Below the pieces are notes generated by a model. It did not search any database. It was not told where the DNA came from and worked only from the letters and a program-made list of their open reading frames with translations. From the NCBI GenBank assembly GCA_965263285.1, contig CBDHHD010000016.1, positions 1,922,001 to 1,986,000 of the forward strand: DNA of 64,000 nt, written 5' to 3'. This document shows positions 1-7,811 of the stretch, in pieces. A program made the position numbers and the translations under genes. Origin of the DNA: JASGCP01 sp965263285 (GTDB lineage Bacteria; Bacteroidota; Bacteroidia; Chitinophagales; Chitinophagaceae). Each line of letters opens with the position of its first letter. Position 1 is the first letter of the stretch.

Positions 1-122
1 TAACAATCAGGTTTATTTTTTATCTCTACTACATCAAAATGGTCTAAATATTCTTTGGGCACATGTATATTAATAAACGAAGACAATAACTCTTCTGAAT
101 TGGAAAGTTTTCTCCTTGCCAT
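1..122 (-). CDS. ISAon1-like transposase, N-terminal part (runs off window)
   Basis: An open frame begins with ATG at 122 and reads leftwards for 40 codons without a stop to the window edge. The protein starts MARRKLSNSEELLSSFINIH, followed by VPKEYLDHFDVVEI. From memory this resembles the N-terminal region of ISAon1-family transposases, which carry an LLPxEyLeyFdv-type opening. It starts just inside the 26-bp terminal repeat at 163-188, so this is the 5' end of an IS whose body lies outside the window. C-terminal pieces of the same type occur at 7812-7957 and 10003-10165. The family name is from recall; the coding frame and terminal repeat are directly visible. Confidence 0.6.
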   Translation of the reverse strand, partial: MARRKLSNSEELLSSFINIHVPKEYLDHFDVVEIKNKPDC

Positions 123-162
123 AAATAAAAAATTGAATGTAAAAAAAAGCAAAGACAACCCC

Positions 163-188
163 CCAGCACCTCAAAAAAAGATTTAGCC
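163..188 (-). repeat. Terminal inverted repeat of ISAon1-like element
   Basis: The 26-bp end reads, on the minus strand, GGCTAAATC, T-run, GAGGTGCTGG. The same end bounds every copy of the ~440-bp miniature element in this window and the C-terminal transposase remnants at 7812 and 10165. It therefore links the miniature elements to an ISAon1-like parent. Confidence 0.75.
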
Positions 189-226
189 TTTAAACAGGTA
201 TAAGTGGTTAGTTTGTTTTTAATTAT

Positions 227-234
227 TATCTTTG
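227..234 (+). promoter_or_regulatory. Bacteroidota -7 box (TATCTTTG) for peroxiredoxin
   Basis: TATCTTTG matches TAnnTTTG and lies 15 bp before the chosen ATG. No TTTG sits at the expected 17-23 bp spacing upstream, so only the -7 element is supported. Confidence 0.45.
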
Positions 235-248
235 TGGTAAAAATATAT

Positions 249-725
249 ATGATTATTAAATTAAATGATGTTGCGCCAGATTTTACGCTTCGAACTTCTA
301 ATCATGAGGTTTCATTGACATTGTCAAGTTTGAAAGGCAAAAAAAATGTTCTATTGTTATTTTTCCCTTTTGCATTTACAGGAGTTTGTACAAAAGAATT
401 GTGTAGTGTAAGAGATAATTATCAAATTTATGTTGACAAGGGAGTAGAGGTTATTGGAATATCAGTAGACTCTCCTTTTGTACTTGCTAAATTTAAGGAA
501 GAACAAAAATTAAACTATACGCTATTAAGTGACTTTAATGCAGAAGTATCTAAAAAATATAATGTTGTCTATGATGAGTTTTTAGGTTGGATGCAAAATG
601 TAAGTAAAAGAGCAGCTTTTTTAATTGATAAAAATCAAATAGTACGATACCAAGAAATATTAGAAAATCCATTAGATTTACCTAATTTCTTTAAAATCAA
701 TCAAGCGCTATTGTCTATTGTATAA
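249..725 (+). CDS. Peroxiredoxin (AhpC/TSA family, AhpE/BCP-like)
   Basis: The 158-residue protein has a thioredoxin-fold peroxiredoxin layout: an opening VAPDFTL (residues 8-14), a strand LLLFFPFAFTGVC with the peroxidatic Cys at about residue 47 in the T-x-x-C context, and a second Cys at about 52 (KELC). Such enzymes reduce H2O2 and organic peroxides in the cytoplasm. The ATG at 249 is chosen because the family motif begins only 7 residues later; an upstream extension would add a hydrophobic stretch not found in the family. A TATCTTTG box at 227-234 lies just upstream. The gene sits alone between an IS end and a decayed oxidoreductase gene. Whether it works as a 1-Cys or atypical 2-Cys enzyme cannot be settled here. 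Confidence 0.85.
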   Translation: MIIKLNDVAPDFTLRTSNHEVSLTLSSLKGKKNVLLLFFPFAFTGVCTKELCSVRDNYQIYVDKGVEVIGISVDSPFVLAKFKEEQKLNYTLLSDFNAEVSKKYNVVYDEFLGWMQNVSKRAAFLIDKNQIVRYQEILENPLDLPNFFKINQALLSIV

Positions 726-1641
726 AAAATAACTATGTTGTAACCTATCAGAGTTGCGTTGGTAGGATTTGGAAAATCTGCCAAGGTTTTTCATGCTCCT
801 TTGTTGTTGTCGTTACCTGCTTTTTTTCAAGTGGTGGCTGTAGTAGAACGACATAAAACGGATAGCGCTTCTTTTTTCCCTCATGCAATGATAGTAACAT
901 CTATAGATGCTTTGTTATTGATTAAAGAGATTGAATTAGTTATTGTACTTACGCCTAATGAGCAACATGCTATAGATGCAGAAAAGGCATTAGAAGCAAA
1001 TAAACATGTAGTAGTGGATAAGCCCTTTACTATTGATCCTAGTCAAGCATTATTCTTAATTAATTTAGCCAAAAATAGAAACCGCATATTAACAGTATAT
1101 CAAAATAGAAGATTAGCTAGTGATTTTCTTACTATTCAAGATATATTGCAAAAAAATATTAGGAGAGATTCATTATGTTGAGGCACATTATCATAGATAT
1201 CGATTGCAACCGCAATTGAATGCATGGAGAGAGAAAGATTTGCCTGGTAGTGTTATTTTGTATGATCTAGGGTCGCATTTGATTGATCAAGCTATTTGTT
1301 TATTTGGTTTGCCTATTGAGTTATATGCTACGGTAGAGAAACAATTGCCTCATAGTATAATTGATGATTACTTTCATATTATTCTTTATTATCCTCATTC
1401 TCTTAAAGTGGTACTTACCTCTAGTAAGAATACATTTCCTATGAGTGCAAGGTATCAGGTGTTTGGTAAAAAGGGCATTTTAATTAAATATGGTGAAGAT
1501 GTGCAGGAAGAACATTTAAAAGCAGGAGATTTTCATATTCAACAGAGTACTTGGGGTAGAGAAGAAATAAATCCACAATGCCTTTTACATATATTACAGT
1601 CTGATGATAGCTTGTTATCACAATCGTATCCTATATTAAGA

Positions 1642-3016
1642 GAGACCATAAAAAAGATTGTGTAAGTTGGTTTTTAATTGTCTAAGAACTTTGTCAATCT
1701 TTCGGCAAAGATAATAATAAATTGGTGTAAAATATAACCCCAATTTTGAATTGGTTTTTGCCAGCTTTTTTCTATATTTTGAATAGCTAAAAAAATAGCC
1801 TTTGTAGCTGATTGTTTATCTACAAATTGTATTTTTGTTTTTGTATATTTTCGGATACCTCTGTTCATATTTTCTATCGTATTTGTTGTATAAATAACTT
1901 TTCTAATTTCTAAAGGCAAATTGAAATATCTTGTTAAATGCTCCCAATTTTCTTTCCATGATTTAATAGCGTATTCATATTTTAGGTTCCATTTTTTTTC
2001 AAAATTATCCAATGCTTGTGCCGCCATGTCTTTATTCACAGCGCCATATATATTTTTAAGCTCCTTACAAAATTCTTTTCTGTCTTTATAGGATACATGT
2101 TTGCAAGAATTTCTAATTTGATGTACAATACAAAGTTGAGTTAAAACCTTAGGGAATACTGTTTGTATAGCTTCTGTAAGGCCAGTTAAGTTATCAGAGC
2201 AACTTATGCATACATCTTGTACACCTCTTGCTTTTAGGTCTGTAAGCACCTTTAGCCAAAAGCTGGCTGATTCGGTTTCGCTTATCCAAATTCCTAATAC
2301 TTCTTTTGTTCCGTCTGTTTTTAAGCCAATAATAATATAGGCGCACTGATGACTATATTGTCCATCTTGACGAATTCTTAATCTAATGCCATCCATCCAA
2401 AAAACCATATAAATAGGGTCTAGCGGTCTATTTTGCCATTCTTTTATACTTTCTAATACTCTATTTGTAATATTTGATATGGTTGTTCCACTCAATTCTA
2501 CCCCATAAGAATCTTTTATTAACTCGCTAATATCACTTGTTGTAAGTCCCTTGCCATACATGGATACCACAAGATCTTCAATACGGTTAGACATGCGTTG
2601 CCCTTTTGGAATAATTTGAGGTTCAAAAGATGCATTTCTATCTCTGGGAATAGATAAAAGTATATTGCCTAAATTTTCTGTTTTAACCGTTTTGTCATAA
2701 TAACCATTACGACTATTTTTTTGTTCTATTTGTCGTTTTTTATTTTTATTATATCCTAGATGGTAATCTAGTTCGCCCTGTAAAAGAGCTTCAACTCCTT
2801 GTTTAAATAAGTTAGCAAATAACTTATCAAAATCTGATAATGTTTTGCAATCTTTAAAGAAATCATTTGAAATTTTCGATGATTCTGTGCTGTTGTTTTC
2901 TGTTCGCATAATATGTAAATTTTTAAGTAAATAAAATAGGGAAAAAAAATAATGAAATACTATTTTTTTGAACCCAAAAATAGTATTTCTATTTACACAA
3001 TCTTTTTTATACTCCC
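1642..3016 (-). mobile_element. IS256-family insertion sequence, complete, 8-bp TSD TATTAAGA
   Basis: The element is 1375 bp. Its 24-bp inverted ends (1642-1665 and 2993-3016) share the core ATAAAAAAGATTGTGTAA, with three differences at the outer edge. It is flanked by direct copies of TATTAAGA at 1634-1641 and 3017-3024, which fits the 8-9 bp duplications known for IS256. Removing the element and one TATTAAGA restores the reading frame of the interrupted Gfo/Idh gene. The transposase frame inside is uninterrupted, so this may be a recent, possibly active copy. Confidence 0.9.
1674..2909 (-). CDS. IS256-family (mutator) transposase, full length
   Basis: The 411-residue protein has the order expected of IS256/mutator transposases. 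An N-terminal DNA-binding region is followed by NSRNGYYDKTVKTENLG and the DDE core. The candidate catalytic residues are D173 (FWMDGIR), D239 (ISCSDN) and E346 (YTTNTIENMNR). The C-terminal YTTNTIE motif is a family hallmark. All three residues are present and there is no stop or frameshift, so the enzyme could be active. It is the only transposase in the window that appears intact. ATG at 2909 lies about 85 bp inside the right end of the element. Confidence 0.93.
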   Translation of the reverse strand: MRTENNSTESSKISNDFFKDCKTLSDFDKLFANLFKQGVEALLQGELDYHLGYNKNKKRQIEQKNSRNGYYDKTVKTENLGNILLSIPRDRNASFEPQIIPKGQRMSNRIEDLVVSMYGKGLTTSDISELIKDSYGVELSGTTISNITNRVLESIKEWQNRPLDPIYMVFWMDGIRLRIRQDGQYSHQCAYIIIGLKTDGTKEVLGIWISETESASFWLKVLTDLKARGVQDVCISCSDNLTGLTEAIQTVFPKVLTQLCIVHQIRNSCKHVSYKDRKEFCKELKNIYGAVNKDMAAQALDNFEKKWNLKYEYAIKSWKENWEHLTRYFNLPLEIRKVIYTTNTIENMNRGIRKYTKTKIQFVDKQSATKAIFLAIQNIEKSWQKPIQNWGYILHQFIIIFAERLTKFLDN

Positions 3017-3238
3017 TATTAAGAGGAGACTATTCTCTGTTTTATACATATTTATATAATACTATTAGGTTGTCAGCACCCCTTTTTGTTACTCCTATAA
3101 TAGTTATTATGGTATACAATTAATTAAACTTGCCTTGGAAAGTAACCGTACAAAAAAAAGAGTAGTTTGTTTGTATGACATGTATGAATAATGTTTAGCC
3201 ATTTGGTTGTTTTGAAATGTAATGTACAAATATAACAA

Positions 3239-3619
3239 TTAAAATAGTTTTATAATAGATAATCCAATAAAAACGAATAGCAATCCTATGATAATGCTGA
3301 GTACACAATATAATGCAAAAACAATTAAATTATTTGATTGTATTAATATGATATTCTCATAAGCAAAAGTAGAGAAGGTAGTAAACCCCCCACAAATGCC
3401 TGTAGCTAACAGTAATCGATATTCTATATTAAACCACTGGAATTTCTCCGACAAGCCATATACTAAGCCTATAACTAAACACCCAACGATGTTTGCAATA
3501 AATGTTGACCAAGGGAATGTTGTGGGGCCTAATGGTTTTAATGCGTATATTGCTAATAAATAACGAGCTACACTACCTATAAAACCGCCTATTCCAACTA
3601 GTATAATCGCTTTTAACAT
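3239..3619 (-). CDS. crcB: Fluoride exporter CrcB/Fluc
   Basis: The 126-residue protein is strongly hydrophobic with four predicted membrane segments. It carries the Fluc signature GGFIGSVARYLL near the N-terminus and GICGGFTTFSTFAYEN at about residues 74-89. Fluc channels work as dual-topology dimers that release F- from the cytoplasm. The internal ATG at 3619 is preferred because MLKAIILVGIGGFIG matches the usual family start, whereas the upstream ATG at 3652 would add an atypical polar tail. The gene is followed closely by rplS on the same strand. No fluoride riboswitch was recognised. Confidence 0.9.
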   Translation of the reverse strand: MLKAIILVGIGGFIGSVARYLLAIYALKPLGPTTFPWSTFIANIVGCLVIGLVYGLSEKFQWFNIEYRLLLATGICGGFTTFSTFAYENIILIQSNNLIVFALYCVLSIIIGLLFVFIGLSIIKLF

Positions 3620-3709
3620 GTCATGTGTATTGTTAACTATACAGTCAAACAATTTTTTAATGTGAAAGTGTCAGCAAATGAATTTTAAAGGTAAAGTCCT
3701 CAATAAGTA

Positions 3710-4111
3710 TTATTTCGCTTCTACAATAGTCACTTTTTTTTCTTCATGAGCATGCTTTTTCTCTTTTATTTTTGCATTTTTGCCACTTCTTTCTCTCATG
3801 TAATAAAGTTTAGCTCGTCTCACTCTACCAGCTTTATTAAATTCAATAGATTCAATATTGGGTGAGTGTAAAGGGAAAAGTCTTTCTACCCCAACACCTT
3901 CTGATATTTTTCTTACAGTGAAAGTTTTTGTAGCATTGGTAACCCCTTGAATTTTAATTACATCACCTCTAAAGCTTTGTATTCTTTCTTTTCCTCCTTC
4001 AACAATTTTATAATTGACAGTAATATTGTCGCCACTTTTAAATGATGGGATATCTTTTTTGTTTACTGTTTTTAACTGTTCATGAATGTATTTTATTACT
4101 ATCTGACTCAT
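3710..4111 (-). CDS. rplS: 50S ribosomal protein L19
   Basis: The 133-residue protein carries the L19 core: IPSFKSGDNITVNYKI, then GGKERIQSFRGDVI, then ATKTFTVRKISEGVGVERLFP and the C-terminal GRVRRAKLYYMRER. L19 sits at the 30S-50S interface. It is slightly longer than the usual ~115 residues because of a Lys/Glu-rich tail (KNAKIKEKKHAHEEKK), a common Bacteroidota variation. A TATCTTTG box lies just upstream of the start on the minus strand. Confidence 0.97.
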   Translation of the reverse strand: MSQIVIKYIHEQLKTVNKKDIPSFKSGDNITVNYKIVEGGKERIQSFRGDVIKIQGVTNATKTFTVRKISEGVGVERLFPLHSPNIESIEFNKAGRVRRAKLYYMRERSGKNAKIKEKKHAHEEKKVTIVEAK

Positions 4112-4141
4112 AAAATGATTATTTTAATAAAAATTGAGAGC

Positions 4142-4149
4142 GCAAAGAT
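4142..4149 (-). promoter_or_regulatory. -7 box (TATCTTTG) for rplS
   Basis: Minus-strand TATCTTTG followed by GCGC lies about 30 bp before the rplS ATG and matches the Bacteroidota TAnnTTTG consensus. No clear -33 TTTG was found. Confidence 0.5.
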
Positions 4150-4186
4150 AATTTATTTTTTCTATAAGTATAAAAGAAATTGTTAA

Positions 4187-4419
4187 TTAAATCTTTTTTT
4201 GAGGCTCTGGGTGGTATTTATATTTTTGTAAGGCGTATGATTTATACTACGAATTGGATTGAATGGCTGAATAGAAATTATAAACGGGTTTTACGAATGC
4301 GAAGTTCTATGCCCAGCCCAGAATCTGTGTTATTTTTATTGGGTAGTGTATCTATGAAAAGAAAAGAATTCAATCATCCTATTTTAGCCTTTTCTTATGA
4401 TAAAAATTTATTTCCATAA
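4187..4419 (+). pseudogene. Miniature-element end fused to an IS256-like transposase C-terminal remnant
   Basis: About 43 bp at 4187-4229 match the outer end of the miniature element (AAATC, T-run, GAGG, then TATTTATATTTTTGTAA). They are followed directly by a frame encoding MIYTTNWIEWLNRNYKRVLR and SSMPSPESVLFLLGSVSM, ending SYDKNLFP before TAA at 4417-4419. YTTNxIExLNR is the C-terminal E motif of IS256/mutator transposases, but of a different subgroup from the intact copy at 1674. Only the last ~60 residues remain, so this is IS debris joined by recombination or nested insertion. Confidence 0.65.
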
Positions 4420-4916
4420 AAAATATTAATTTATTATTTTTTCTTTCCCTTTTTCTTTATTTTTATGTTTTTTAAAAGCCATTTTGTAACCGATTTTTTA
4501 GGTCAGTTTCAAACCATATTTTACACACTTTTTTGAAGAGTATCAATATCCACATTGAAAAAGCAAATAATAATTTTATTTTATTAATTTAAAAAGTTAA
4601 ATTATAGTTAAAGTCGCAGGTACATTTAATACACTTTTTAAACGATATACAACACAACTATTTGATAATAAAGCAATTGTGTATTTTTTTACACATTTTA
4701 ACAAAGGAACATCCGTTATAATTGTCCGATAATTAATGTATTTAGTTTAAACCTATTGCATTGGCTAAACAACTACAATTGTATTTGTTTTATTACTTGA
4801 AAAAAGGATGTGGCCCCAAAATACAAAAAAGCGAATATTTGTAAAATAATTTTTTAAATACTCAGGTTCCCCAATAAATTTAGTTGAGTGTATTAGTTGT
4901 TGAGAATTATAGGACA
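4420..4916. other. Intergenic, AT-rich, probable IS debris
   Basis: No supported gene was found in about 500 bp. An open stretch at about 4607-4731 could encode VKVAGTFNTLFKRYTTQLFD and onward, but it has no start codon and no recognised family. The position beside the IS256-like remnant suggests decayed mobile DNA. Confidence 0.5.
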
Positions 4917-5870
4917 TTACATTAGTGGCTTTTTCATGATACCCTTTTTTACAAATTTGCCCCAAGTGAGGTTATCGTATCCGTCTTTTTGTTGTTCTGC
5001 TTTTTCTATACAATATTTTGCAGCAGTATTTACTACCCATTGAAAATTTTCTTCGCCCACGCTTTTCACATCTGCATCGGGAGCAGGGTTACAAAAGTCA
5101 ATTGCATAAGGAATCCCGTTTCTAATAGCTAATTCTACAGTATTAAAGTCGTATCCAAGGTATTGATTAATGCGGATTACAATTTCCTCCATTTTTTTAT
5201 ACAATTGGTTACTAGGCTTAAAATTAGCCGCATAGCGAAGGTGGTGAGGATTACGAGGTTCATAAGGCATAATAAGCACATGTTTGCCACCAATACAATA
5301 GCAACGGTAATATTCCTCAAACACAATCTCTTCTTGTAATAACATAACTAGTTGACCTGTTTCTTCGTGTTTTTTAAATAAATCTAATATGTCTTTTACT
5401 TTATATACATGTTTCCAACCTCCTCCTGAATGAGGTTTCATATAAGCTGGGAAGCCGATTTCTTTTTCTATTGTTTCCCAGTCGAGTGGATAGGCAAGAT
5501 TTTGAAACGATTCAGCACTTGTATCATCGGGCATCTGATAAGAAGGCAATAATACTGTTTTAGGTACGGGGACATTTATTTGTGTAGCCAAGCAATTATT
5601 AAAGAATTTTTCATCTGCACTCCACCAAAAAGGATTATTAATAACAGCTGTACCTCTTAAAGCGGCATTTTTAAGATAGGCTTTATAGAATGGAATATCT
5701 TGAGATATACGATCTACTAATACAGCATAATTGGTTGCTTCGCCTTGTTTTACAACATTTATATGTGCTATTTCTGCGCTAATATTAGCCTTATTCATCT
5801 CATTTATTTTTGATATAAGTGCATTGGGAAAACTTCTTTCTTTTCCATGTAAAATACCTATTTTTTTCAT
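4917..5870 (-). CDS. ATP-grasp domain protein (RimK/glutathione-synthase-like)
   Basis: This 317-residue protein opens with a Rossmann-like MKKIGILHGKERSFPNALI. It carries ATP-grasp features: FPAYMKPHSGGGWKHVYKV (phosphate-loop-like, about residues 140-158), a hinge VMLLQEEI, and a Mg-binding end GYDFNTVELAIRNGIPYAIDFCNPAPD. Such enzymes ligate a carboxylate to an amine or thiol via an acyl-phosphate. The substrate is not known. Homologues of this size are common and mostly uncharacterised in Bacteroidota. It is transcribed after pdhB with a 31-bp gap, so it may be co-transcribed. ATP-grasp enzymes also modify peptides in graspetide pathways, and the peptide gene at 7500 is nearby, but a link is only a guess. 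Confidence 0.8.
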   Translation of the reverse strand: MKKIGILHGKERSFPNALISKINEMNKANISAEIAHINVVKQGEATNYAVLVDRISQDIPFYKAYLKNAALRGTAVINNPFWWSADEKFFNNCLATQINVPVPKTVLLPSYQMPDDTSAESFQNLAYPLDWETIEKEIGFPAYMKPHSGGGWKHVYKVKDILDLFKKHEETGQLVMLLQEEIVFEEYYRCYCIGGKHVLIMPYEPRNPHHLRYAANFKPSNQLYKKMEEIVIRINQYLGYDFNTVELAIRNGIPYAIDFCNPAPDADVKSVGEENFQWVVNTAAKYCIEKAEQQKDGYDNLTWGKFVKKGIMKKPLM

Positions 5871-5901
5871 GATGTTATTGTTTTATATATGAAATAATAA
5901 T

Positions 5902-6888
5902 TTATTTTTTAAGATAGCAAATTTCTTTTGCTGTTTGAATAATTTGTTTAAGAGAAGGCAAGTAAGCTTCTGCGAGTGTATGTGCGTAGTGCATAGGGGC
6001 GTCAGCACAAGCTAATCGTCTAATAGGGGCGTCTAAATAATCAAATCCTTCTTTTTGTATTCGATAAGTAAGTTCTGCTCCTGGGGATCCAAATGGCCAT
6101 TGCTCTTCTACAATTAATAAACGATTGGTTTTTTTTACACTATCTAGTACGCAATGCCAATCTAACGGGCGAATGGTTCTTAAATCAATTACTTCTGCTT
6201 GCACTCCTTCTTTTGCTAATTCCTCTGTGGCTTGCAATACGCGGTTAACCAATTTGTTATAAGATACAATGGTTATATGCTCTCCTTGTTTCTTTACATT
6301 GGCCTTACCTAATTCAATATAGTATTCTTGTTCAGGCACTTCACATTTGTCTCCGTATGATGTTTCGCTTTCACAAAAGATAATAGGATCTTCTTCGTAT
6401 CTAATAGATTGTTTTAATAACCCTTTGGCATCATATGCATTAGAAATTGATACTACTTTTAAGCCAGGAATATTTGCATAAAAATTTTCAAATGCAGTAG
6501 AGTGTTGGGCTCCCAATTGTCCTGCCGAACCATTAGGACCTCTAAATACAATGGGGCAACTTACTTGTCCACCACTCATAGCAAGCATCTTGGATGCTGT
6601 GTTTAATATTTGATCTAATGCTAAGGTGGCAAAATTAAATGTCATAAATTCTATAATAGGGCGAAGTCCATTTTGAGCAGCCCCTACACCTATAGCGGCA
6701 AATCCTAACTCACTAATGGGTGTATCTATTACTCTCTTAGGACCAAATTCAGCTAGCATGCCTTGGCTTACTTTGTATGCTCCATTGTATTCGGCTACTT
6801 CTTCTCCCATTAAAAAGACTCTTTCGTCTCTACGCATTTCTTCATTCATGGCTTCTCTAAGTGCTTCTCTGATTGCTATTGTTCGCAT
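5902..6888 (-). CDS. pdhB: Pyruvate dehydrogenase E1 component, beta subunit
   Basis: The 328-residue protein matches E1-beta throughout: REALREAMNEEMRRDERVFLMGEEVAEYNGAYKVS near the start, TPISELGFAAIGVGAAQNGLRPI, then QHSTAFENFYANIPGL, and a transketolase C-terminal domain with IDLRTIRPLDW and EEQWPFGSPGAE. With E1-alpha it binds thiamine diphosphate and decarboxylates pyruvate for transfer to the lipoyl E2. The E2 gene lies about 30 kb away (37108-38766) and E1-alpha is not in the window, so the complex is encoded at scattered loci. The ATP-grasp gene follows on the same strand. Confidence 0.96.
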   Translation of the reverse strand: MRTIAIREALREAMNEEMRRDERVFLMGEEVAEYNGAYKVSQGMLAEFGPKRVIDTPISELGFAAIGVGAAQNGLRPIIEFMTFNFATLALDQILNTASKMLAMSGGQVSCPIVFRGPNGSAGQLGAQHSTAFENFYANIPGLKVVSISNAYDAKGLLKQSIRYEEDPIIFCESETSYGDKCEVPEQEYYIELGKANVKKQGEHITIVSYNKLVNRVLQATEELAKEGVQAEVIDLRTIRPLDWHCVLDSVKKTNRLLIVEEQWPFGSPGAELTYRIQKEGFDYLDAPIRRLACADAPMHYAHTLAEAYLPSLKQIIQTAKEICYLKK

Positions 6889-6956
6889 AATGTTGTAAGA
6901 ATAATAACCGCAAATTTAAGATAAAATTATATCTTAAAAAATAAACTTAAAAAATG

Positions 6957-7404
6957 GGCTACCTCTTATTTTTGAGGTGCTGGAAGCATGGATTATTAAA
7001 TACATATAAACATGGAAATAATAGGAAATATCTGATGAGGACTGCCCTCAGATAAAGATCATTACAAAACGAGGTGAGCAAAGCAACCAGCGAGAATGTG
7101 GAGGTGGAAATTTTTATATATGAATCGTTATGATGAGCATAAAGTATTTACATAAAAGATACCTATGGATAAGCTCATCATAACGATTCATACCTAACCA
7201 CCTCCCATTCATTCTCGATAGCGTAGCGAGCCGTAGTTTTATAGCTCTTTATCTGCAGGCTTGATTTTTTCTTTGTTTCTTTCTTTTGTATCAAGACAAA
7301 AGAAAGAAAAGGATATATAATAAAAAAAATAAATGATGAACCTATACCTGAGTAATTACAAAAACACAAATACCCCCCCCAGCACCTCAAAAAAAGATGT
7401 AGTC
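6957..7404 (-). mobile_element. Miniature element copy A (ISAon1-like ends, long hairpin)
   Basis: This is a 448-bp copy in reverse orientation. The left end reads GGCTACCTC and GAGGTGCTGG; the right end ends GATGTAGTC. Inside are a short hairpin built on CTTTCTTTTGT, the nested GATAAAGAGC and GCGAGAATG arms, and the 20-bp perfect stem TATGAATCGTTATGATGAGC. Here one arm reads GGAGGTGG (7100-7107) and its partner CCACCTCC (7198-7205), where other copies have GGAGGCGG and CCGCCTCC. No target duplication is visible. No protein-coding potential is supported. Confidence 0.85.
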
Positions 7405-7499
7405 ATTATCTTTACACAGCTGTTCACTAAAAAAGTAATTATACTATTTAAACTTAACTTATTTTAATTTGTCTATATTATATATAAATATATATAATT

Positions 7500-7649
7500 A
7501 TGAAGAAACACAAAAATTTAGGTCAAATTATTAATAGATACGAATTAAAAAATCTTATTGGCGGGATAGAAAAATGTGTTCCGAATTCTTGGTGTGCACT
7601 ACCTTGTAAAGGACCATATGGTAGAAGATGTGTTACTTGCTATTGCTAG
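7500..7649 (+). CDS. Small Cys-rich GG-leader peptide (putative RiPP/bacteriocin-like precursor)
   Basis: The 49-residue product starts MKKHKNLGQIINRYELKN and continues LIGG, then a basic Cys-rich segment with five Cys (EKC, WC, PC, RRCVTCYC). The leader aligns with the peptide at 60948: xLG-x4-R-x-ELK-x3-G(G/A). An acidic/LK-rich leader ending in a double-Gly type site followed by a Cys-rich core is typical of peptide precursors cleaved by C39-peptidase transporters. In Bacteroidota, similar 'natural product precursor' families are known. No modification enzyme or transporter is adjacent. The ATG at 7500 is the only one giving the full leader. The flanks are a miniature element and IS remnants, and a truncated sister gene starts at 7780. 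Confidence 0.65.
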   Translation: MKKHKNLGQIINRYELKNLIGGIEKCVPNSWCALPCKGPYGRRCVTCYC

Positions 7650-7728
7650 TACAAATATAAGTGGTGGATATAAAACAACGGAATATTGGTGTGCTCCTTT
7701 TGTTGAATACAAGTATTTATGTCAATAG
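7618..7728 (+). CDS. Overlapping short frame ending in a GG-Cys peptide-like tail
   Basis: A 36-codon frame overlaps the end of the 7500 gene in another frame. It opens MVEDVLLAIASTNISGG and continues YKTTEYWCAPFVEYKYLCQ before TAG. The SGG followed by a short aromatic, Cys-containing tail looks like the core end of a second precursor whose own leader has been lost or fused by a deletion. The MVEDV start lies within the upstream gene and may be fortuitous. Support is limited to the GG motif, the two Cys and the position between two leader-type genes. Confidence 0.25.
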   Translation: MVEDVLLAIASTNISGGYKTTEYWCAPFVEYKYLCQ

Positions 7729-7779
7729 CTTTGTATATTTTATAACACTCAATTTAATTATACTATAAAATAAATTTTT

Positions 7780-7811
7780 ATGAAAAATAAATTACAAAGT
7801 TTAGGTTTCTT
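7780..7811 (+). pseudogene. Truncated leader-peptide gene, cut by an ISAon1-like end
   Basis: ATG at 7780 opens MKNKLQSLGF, matching the start and LG position of the peptide leaders at 7500 and 60948 (MxxKxxxLG). At 7812 the frame runs into the ISAon1-like terminal repeat GGCTACATC and ends after about 12 IS-encoded residues at 7848. The leader's R-x-ELK part, the GG site and the core are gone. This points to a tandem array of precursor genes disrupted by a mobile element. Confidence 0.5.

Larger units (their letters stand above)
735..3191 (+). pseudogene. Gfo/Idh/MocA-family oxidoreductase, broken by point lesions and an IS256-family insertion
   Basis: Joined fragments give a typical NAD(P)-dependent Gfo/Idh/MocA oxidoreductase: Rossmann start PIRVALVGFGKSAKVFHAPLL, then VLTPNEQHA, the EKPF-like VDKPFT, and the C-terminal part LPGSVILYDLGSHLIDQA. 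Visible lesions: (1) ATG at 735 is followed by TTG then TAA at codon 3; (2) a frameshift near 1150 in a seven-A run (restoring one A joins ILQKK to ILGEIHYVEAH); (3) an IS256-type element at 1642-3016; (4) after the element the same frame resumes as RGDYSLFYTYLYNTIRLSAPLFVTP; (5) a further frameshift near 3105, after which GIQLIKLALESNRTKKRVV runs to TAA at 3189-3191. The product is not functional. Which sugar or polyol it acted on cannot be told. Confidence 0.85.

Noticed and set aside
1120..1665. Independent oxidoreductase gene starting at 1120
   Set aside because: It is the second part of the frameshifted Gfo/Idh gene, and its last 8 codons are IS256 end sequence.
3239..3709. Fluoride riboswitch near crcB
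   Set aside because: No recognisable conserved pseudoknot sequence in the short upstream region.
4765..4965. 66-codon frame overlapping the end of the ATP-grasp gene
   Set aside because: Overlaps a well-supported gene, no recognisable features.
7178..7390. Frame inside miniature element copy A
   Set aside because: Not conserved as an open frame in copies B-F; it is a by-product of the hairpin sequence.
6957..7404. Structured non-coding RNA gene or riboswitch
   Set aside because: The same sequence recurs with transposon-type ends and a target duplication elsewhere, so mobile element is the simpler call; the paired changes are reported as a finding.
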